Origin: Pseudomonadota bacterium
GTDB taxonomy: Bacteria; Pseudomonadota; Alphaproteobacteria; Rhizobiales; Rhizobiaceae
Direction: 5' to 3'
DNA length: 9,342 nucleotides
Assembly (NCBI GenBank): GCA_023393575.1
Contig: JAEWKX010000303.1
Coordinates: 1-9,342 of the forward strand
The notes beneath the pieces are model-generated. The model saw nothing but the letters and a program-made list of their open reading frames with translations. It had not been told where the DNA came from and did not search any database. This document shows, piece by piece, positions 6,699-9,342 of this stretch; position 1 is the stretch's first letter, and each line of letters opens with the position of its first letter. Position numbers and translations under genes: made by a program.

Positions 6699-7673
6699 TT
6701 ACTCGGCAGCGATCTTCTGGAGTTGCTCGCGAAGTTCCGCGTAGCCCAGCGTTTCGTAGACTCCGGCAGTCGCCTCGCGGAACGGCGTAACATCGATCTC
6801 CGCAATATTCATGCCCGCAGCCTTCAGATCTTCCTCGATCTTCGCGAGTGCATCGCGCGTACCAAATGAGGCGACGTCGCCTGCCTTCAGGGCTTCTTCC
6901 CGCAAAGCAGTCTGCAGTTCCGCGGGAAGGCTGTCGAACCAGGCCGCGCTGGTTATGAGGCCGGTGATCAGGTTGATGTGGCCGGTTTTGGTCAGTTCCT
7001 TGGTGACTTCGAAGAGCTTGGCTCCCTGCCCCGCCGGTAGCTGGGCTTCGACGGAATCGATGACGTTCTGCTGCAAGGCCGAATAGACCTCCGCAAAGGG
7101 CATCGGCGTCGGTGTCGCACCCATGGCCTTGATCGTCTCGACCCAGACCGGGGCGCCCGGCGTGCGCATGCGGCTGCCGGAAAGATCGGCAGGCGTGGTC
7201 ACCGGCTTGCTGGTCCAAAGCTGCCGCTCACCCTGCCACCAGTTAAAGGACAGGACCTGGTGGCCCGAGGCCGTTTTCAGCTTGGTGACCCACTCCTCGA
7301 AGATCGGCGAGGTGACGATCTTGCGCATGCCGTCATAGCCGGAGGCCAGATAAGGCGCGCCGAGGACGCCGAACTCCTTCTGGAAAACGGCGAGACGCCC
7401 ACCATCGACAACCACGGCCACTGGTGCGCCGGCGCGCGCCTGCTCCAGGACGTCTTCATCCGGACCGAGCTGCGAGTTCGGAAACAGCTTCACCTCGATT
7501 GCGCCGCCTGTCCGTTCGGCAACCGAATCGCGGAAGCTCTCGAGTCCTTTGTAGAGGGGGTCGTCGGTAGTAAGTGCGGTGTTGATGCTGAGTGTATAGT
7601 CTGCCGACAACGCAGGCGACGCGAACGCCAGTGCAGCGGTAGTGAGAAGCGTAGTGATGGAGATGAGTTTCAT
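6699..7673 (-). CDS. TRAP transporter substrate-binding protein (DctP-like)
   Basis: A 324-residue periplasmic binding protein. Residues 1-23 form a Sec signal peptide ending ALSA, and the mature protein starts DYTLSINTAL. Typical DctP-family features are LFPNSQLGPDEDVLEQARAG (63-82), GAPYLASGYD (105-114), the segment SGSRMRTPG (165-173) with Arg170 at the position that in this family binds the substrate carboxylate, and MPFAEVYSALQQNVIDSVEA (191-210). It should capture a carboxylated substrate for the two permeases. The link to uxuA suggests glucuronate, galacturonate, mannonate or a similar sugar acid; the sequence alone cannot choose. The ATG at 7673 has a very strong ribosome site (AGGGAGG, complement of 7681-7687). 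It is the first gene of the - strand operon and faces the divergent GntR regulator. Confidence 0.94.
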   Translation of the reverse strand: MKLISITTLLTTAALAFASPALSADYTLSINTALTTDDPLYKGLESFRDSVAERTGGAIEVKLFPNSQLGPDEDVLEQARAGAPVAVVVDGGRLAVFQKEFGVLGAPYLASGYDGMRKIVTSPIFEEWVTKLKTASGHQVLSFNWWQGERQLWTSKPVTTPADLSGSRMRTPGAPVWVETIKAMGATPTPMPFAEVYSALQQNVIDSVEAQLPAGQGAKLFEVTKELTKTGHINLITGLITSAAWFDSLPAELQTALREEALKAGDVASFGTRDALAKIEEDLKAAGMNIAEIDVTPFREATAGVYETLGYAELREQLQKIAAE

Positions 7674-7710
7674 GATCTTTCCTCCCTGTTGCGGCGGGCC
7701 CTCCAGCCTC

Positions 7711-7746
7711 TGTACAACACTAGTATGGTAGTATACGTAGAGTCAA
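7711..7746 (-). promoter_or_regulatory. Candidate promoter and operator region between the TRAP operon and the GntR regulator
   Basis: The 74-base divergent gap is AT-richer than its surroundings at this end. On the - strand the complement of 7741-7746 reads TTGACT, a good -35 hexamer for the TRAP operon. The matching -10 is uncertain (TACTAG or ACTAGT, spacing 15-16). Just after the -35 lie the palindromes TACGTA (7734-7739) and GTATAC (7731-7736). A direct repeat TAGTAT occurs at 7721 and 7729, and further palindromes are ACTAGT (7719-7724) and TGTACA (7711-7716). GntR/FCD regulators bind short palindromes, so the GTATAC area is the best operator candidate; binding there would block the TRAP promoter. 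The -35 abuts the regulator start codon, so autoregulation is plausible. Confidence 0.45.
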
Positions 7747-7747
7747 C

Positions 7748-8455
7748 ATGTCAGGCTTCACTCTGAAACCCCTGCCCAGCGATCCGTCCCGGGCCCGTCA
7801 ATCAAGCGTCGGTGGGCGTGTCTACGAGGCTCTTCGGTCGGCCATCGTTCAACTCGAATTGCGGCCCGGTCACAGTCTGTCCGAGGCGGAGCTTGCCAGT
7901 CGTCTCGGTGTATCCCGTCAGCCGGTGCGTGAAGCGCTGATCAAGCTGAGCGAGGCGGGGCTCGTCGAAATCCGGCCGCAGCGGGGCACGATCGTCCGTC
8001 TCATCTCCAAGCGCGAGGTGCAGAATGCGCAATTTCTAAGGGAGGCGATCGAGGTCGCCATCGTGAGAAAGGCGGCCTCGCAAAGATGTGGTGACGCAAT
8101 AACGACCCTGCATGGACTCGTTGGGCAGCAACGTGCCGCCGCAGCAAGCGGAAACCATTCTGGGTTTCTCCGGTTGGATGAACAGTTTCACCAGGCAGTT
8201 GCCGCAAGCGTCGGATGCGAGGATGCCTGGCGCGTATTGGATACGCTCAAGGCCCAGATGGATCGGGTTCGATATCTGTCTCTGCCGCAGGCAACCCCGT
8301 TGGAGGTTCTGATCGATCAGCATGTCCGCATCGTCGATGCGATCGAGCAAGGGTTGCCTGCCGATGCGGAGGAGGCGATGCATGTGCACCTTCGGGAAAT
8401 CCTGAAATCGCTTCCAAGGCTTGCGGAAACGAAGTCGGCATTCTTTGCCGAATAA
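7748..8455 (+). CDS. GntR family transcriptional regulator, FadR subfamily (FCD ligand-binding domain)
   Basis: A 235-residue regulator. The N-terminal winged helix-turn-helix spans about residues 22-86: VYEALRSAIVQLELRPG, LSEAELASRLGVSRQPVREAL (44-64, the classic GntR recognition region), then GLVEIRPQRGTIV. The C-terminal all-helical FCD domain (about 95-222) retains the usual metal-site residues: Asp144 and His148 in LDEQFHQAV, His192 in DQHVRIVDAI, and His214 in HVHLREI. In this subfamily a carboxylic acid ligand bound near the metal releases the protein from DNA. Divergent placement against the TRAP-uxuA operon indicates that it is the local repressor, with a substrate or intermediate of the pathway as inducer; the exact ligand is inference. 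There is no strong Shine-Dalgarno before the ATG at 7748, so it may be weakly translated. Confidence 0.93.
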   Translation: MSGFTLKPLPSDPSRARQSSVGGRVYEALRSAIVQLELRPGHSLSEAELASRLGVSRQPVREALIKLSEAGLVEIRPQRGTIVRLISKREVQNAQFLREAIEVAIVRKAASQRCGDAITTLHGLVGQQRAAAASGNHSGFLRLDEQFHQAVAASVGCEDAWRVLDTLKAQMDRVRYLSLPQATPLEVLIDQHVRIVDAIEQGLPADAEEAMHVHLREILKSLPRLAETKSAFFAE

Positions 8456-8509
8456 TCGATTCCGGGTGGTGGATGCGCAGGACGCCCCCGGTCAGACATA
8501 GTCACTCGA

Positions 8510-8542
8510 GTTTGCATCGTCGACGCCTCCGCAGGGAGACGC
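8510..8542 (-). repeat. Degenerate terminal CRISPR repeat
   Basis: This stretch starts GTTT and contains GACGCCTCCG, nine of ten bases identical to the centre of the array repeat, then a diverged second stem arm (AGGGAGACGC). It lies 70 bases before the first intact repeat, close to the array period of 66-67, so a spacer-like stretch of about 37 bases separates them. It is best read as the decayed last repeat at the leader-distal end. Its exact limits are uncertain. Confidence 0.7.
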
Positions 8543-8711
8543 CCCCCAACTTCCACGCGGCTTTGTCGGTGCTAGAAAAGTTTCGATCCACGCCTCCGTG
8601 GGGGAGGCGACCCTCGACCGTCCAGAAGTGCTGCCGCTCCTCGTTGTTTCGATCCACGCCTCCGTGGGGGAGGCGACGCGGAGCCCTACGCGAAGAGTTG
8701 AAGTGGAGCGA

Positions 8712-8742
8712 GTTTCGATCCACGCCTCCGTGGGGAGGTGAC
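8712..8742 (-). repeat. Variant CRISPR repeat with one-base deletion and stem substitution
   Basis: Compared with the consensus, this copy lacks one G of the central G run and has T instead of C at 8739. On the - strand the change is G to A in the 5' arm of the stem, giving an A-C mismatch in a 7-base-pair stem, with the loop shortened to four bases. It is the third intact copy from the leader-distal end, where decay is expected. Confidence 0.9.
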
Positions 8743-9110
8743 CGCTTGCCGAAGGAATGGTCGTCATACTCGACCCAGTTTCGATCCACGCCTCCGTGGG
8801 GGAGGCGACCAGCATGGATAACCTTTGCGCGGCCCTCGGCATTGTTTCGATCCACGCCTCCGTGGGGGAGGCGACCCGAGGCCTGCGCCGTGGCCAGCAC
8901 GGACGGCAGGGTTTCGATCCACGCCTCCGTGGGGGAGGCGACGTTTCAATCATGTTCTGGCTTGAGAGGAGTTCAAGGTTTCGATCCACGCCTCCGTGGG
9001 GGAGGCGACTCGCTCTTGAAGCCGGTCACCCGGCCCTTGTTGTCGTTTCGATCCACGCCTCCGTGGGGGAGGCGACAGCCGGAAGCTGCTCCGGCCTCGC
9101 CTACGGTCAT

Positions 9111-9142
9111 GTTTCGCTCCACGCCTCCGTGGGGGAGGCGAC
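9111..9142 (-). repeat. Variant CRISPR repeat with a substitution in the crRNA handle
   Basis: This copy reads GTTTCGCTCC at its + strand start, an A to C change at 9117. On the - strand the 11-base tail becomes TGGAGCGAAAC. The tail would be the 5' handle of the crRNA carrying the spacer at 9077-9110. The stem is unaffected. Confidence 0.9.
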
Positions 9143-9342
9143 TAGGTCCGGCCGGGGACAGTAGAAATGATCTGACGTTTCGATCCACGCCTCCGTGGGG
9201 GAGGCGACAATCGGCGCATACCGAGGCCCAGGCTTTCTACGCTGTTTCGATCCACGCCTCCGTGGGGGAGGCGACATCCTGATTTGTCACGCCAAACGGC
9301 AGCGTATTGTTTCGATCCACGCCTCCGTGGGGGAGGCGACGG

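Larger units (their letters stand above)
8580..9342 (-). CRISPR. CRISPR array, type I-C-like repeat, 12 repeats and 11 spacers, truncated by the window end
   Basis: Twelve 32-base repeats start at 8580, 8646, 8712 (31 bases), 8778, 8844, 8911, 8978, 9045, 9111, 9177, 9244 and 9309. On the + strand each begins GTTTCGATCCACGCCTCCGT and ends GGGGAGGCGAC. Ten are identical; those at 8712 and 9111 differ. The 11 complete spacers are 33-35 bases and all different. On the - strand the repeat begins GTCGCCTCC, forms a 7-base-pair stem (CGCCTCC with GGAGGCG) around loop CCCAC, and ends in the 11-base tail TGGATCGAAAC. This is the type I-C layout, where Cas5 cuts below the stem to leave that tail as the crRNA 5' handle. 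The array is therefore read on the - strand, with the leader to the right beyond 9342. No cas gene is in the window, so the subtype rests on the repeat alone. The last two bases begin a further spacer. Confidence 0.97.

Noticed and set aside
8456..8510. A CRISPR leader on the left side of the array
   Set aside because: The stretch is only 54 bases, not AT-rich, and borders a decayed repeat. Repeat polarity places the leader on the right. A loose GC-rich inverted repeat (CCGGG at 8462, CCCGG at 8487) may end the regulator transcript but lacks a T run.
8215..9282. A 355-codon + strand reading frame overlapping the regulator's end and the array
   Set aside because: Its translation is the CRISPR repeat read over and over (FRSTPPWGRR and VSIHASVGEAT). 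The frames on the - strand here (repeated LPHGGVDRN or SPTEAWIET) are the same artefact.

Overview
The window looks like chromosomal DNA from a GC-rich alphaproteobacterium, most likely of the Rhizobiales. The basis is family resemblance: class III alcohol dehydrogenase followed by Gfa, a PQQ-associated SoxYZ-like/CXXXCW/metallohydrolase set, and a TRAP-uxuA uronate cluster under a GntR-FCD regulator. The genus cannot be fixed from the sequence alone.

Region 1 (1-3479, all + strand) is a formaldehyde and quinoprotein-alcohol oxidation block. It opens with the last 40 codons of a glutathione-dependent formaldehyde dehydrogenase. Next is gfa, encoding S-(hydroxymethyl)glutathione synthase. After a 275-base gap with a hairpin come three closely spaced genes for exported proteins: a metallo-beta-lactamase-fold hydrolase with a Tat-like leader, a fused SoxY-SoxZ-like carrier with one internal Cys, and a rhodanese-like CXXXCW protein. 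This trio is known by association with PQQ-dependent alcohol dehydrogenases, but its chemistry is not established. It is the least understood system in the window. The quinoprotein itself is not here and would be expected upstream of base 1.

Region 2 (3611-8455) is a sugar-acid uptake and catabolism cluster. On the - strand, in transcription order, are a TRAP solute-binding protein, a terminator-like hairpin, the small and large TRAP permeases, and uxuA (mannonate dehydratase). A GntR/FCD regulator is transcribed divergently from a 74-base control region that holds a candidate promoter and palindromes. Together they suggest import of a hexuronate or related sugar acid, metabolised through mannonate to 2-keto-3-deoxygluconate. 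No uxuB, uxaC, kinase or aldolase is present in the window.

Region 3 (8510-9342) is a CRISPR array with a type I-C-like repeat: 12 near-identical 32-base repeats, 11 spacers of 33-35 bases, and one degenerate repeat at the left end. Repeat polarity and the degenerate end both indicate transcription on the - strand, with the leader, and probably any cas genes, to the right of the window. The array runs off the right edge. Between the regulator stop and the degenerate repeat there are only 54 bases, with no gene.
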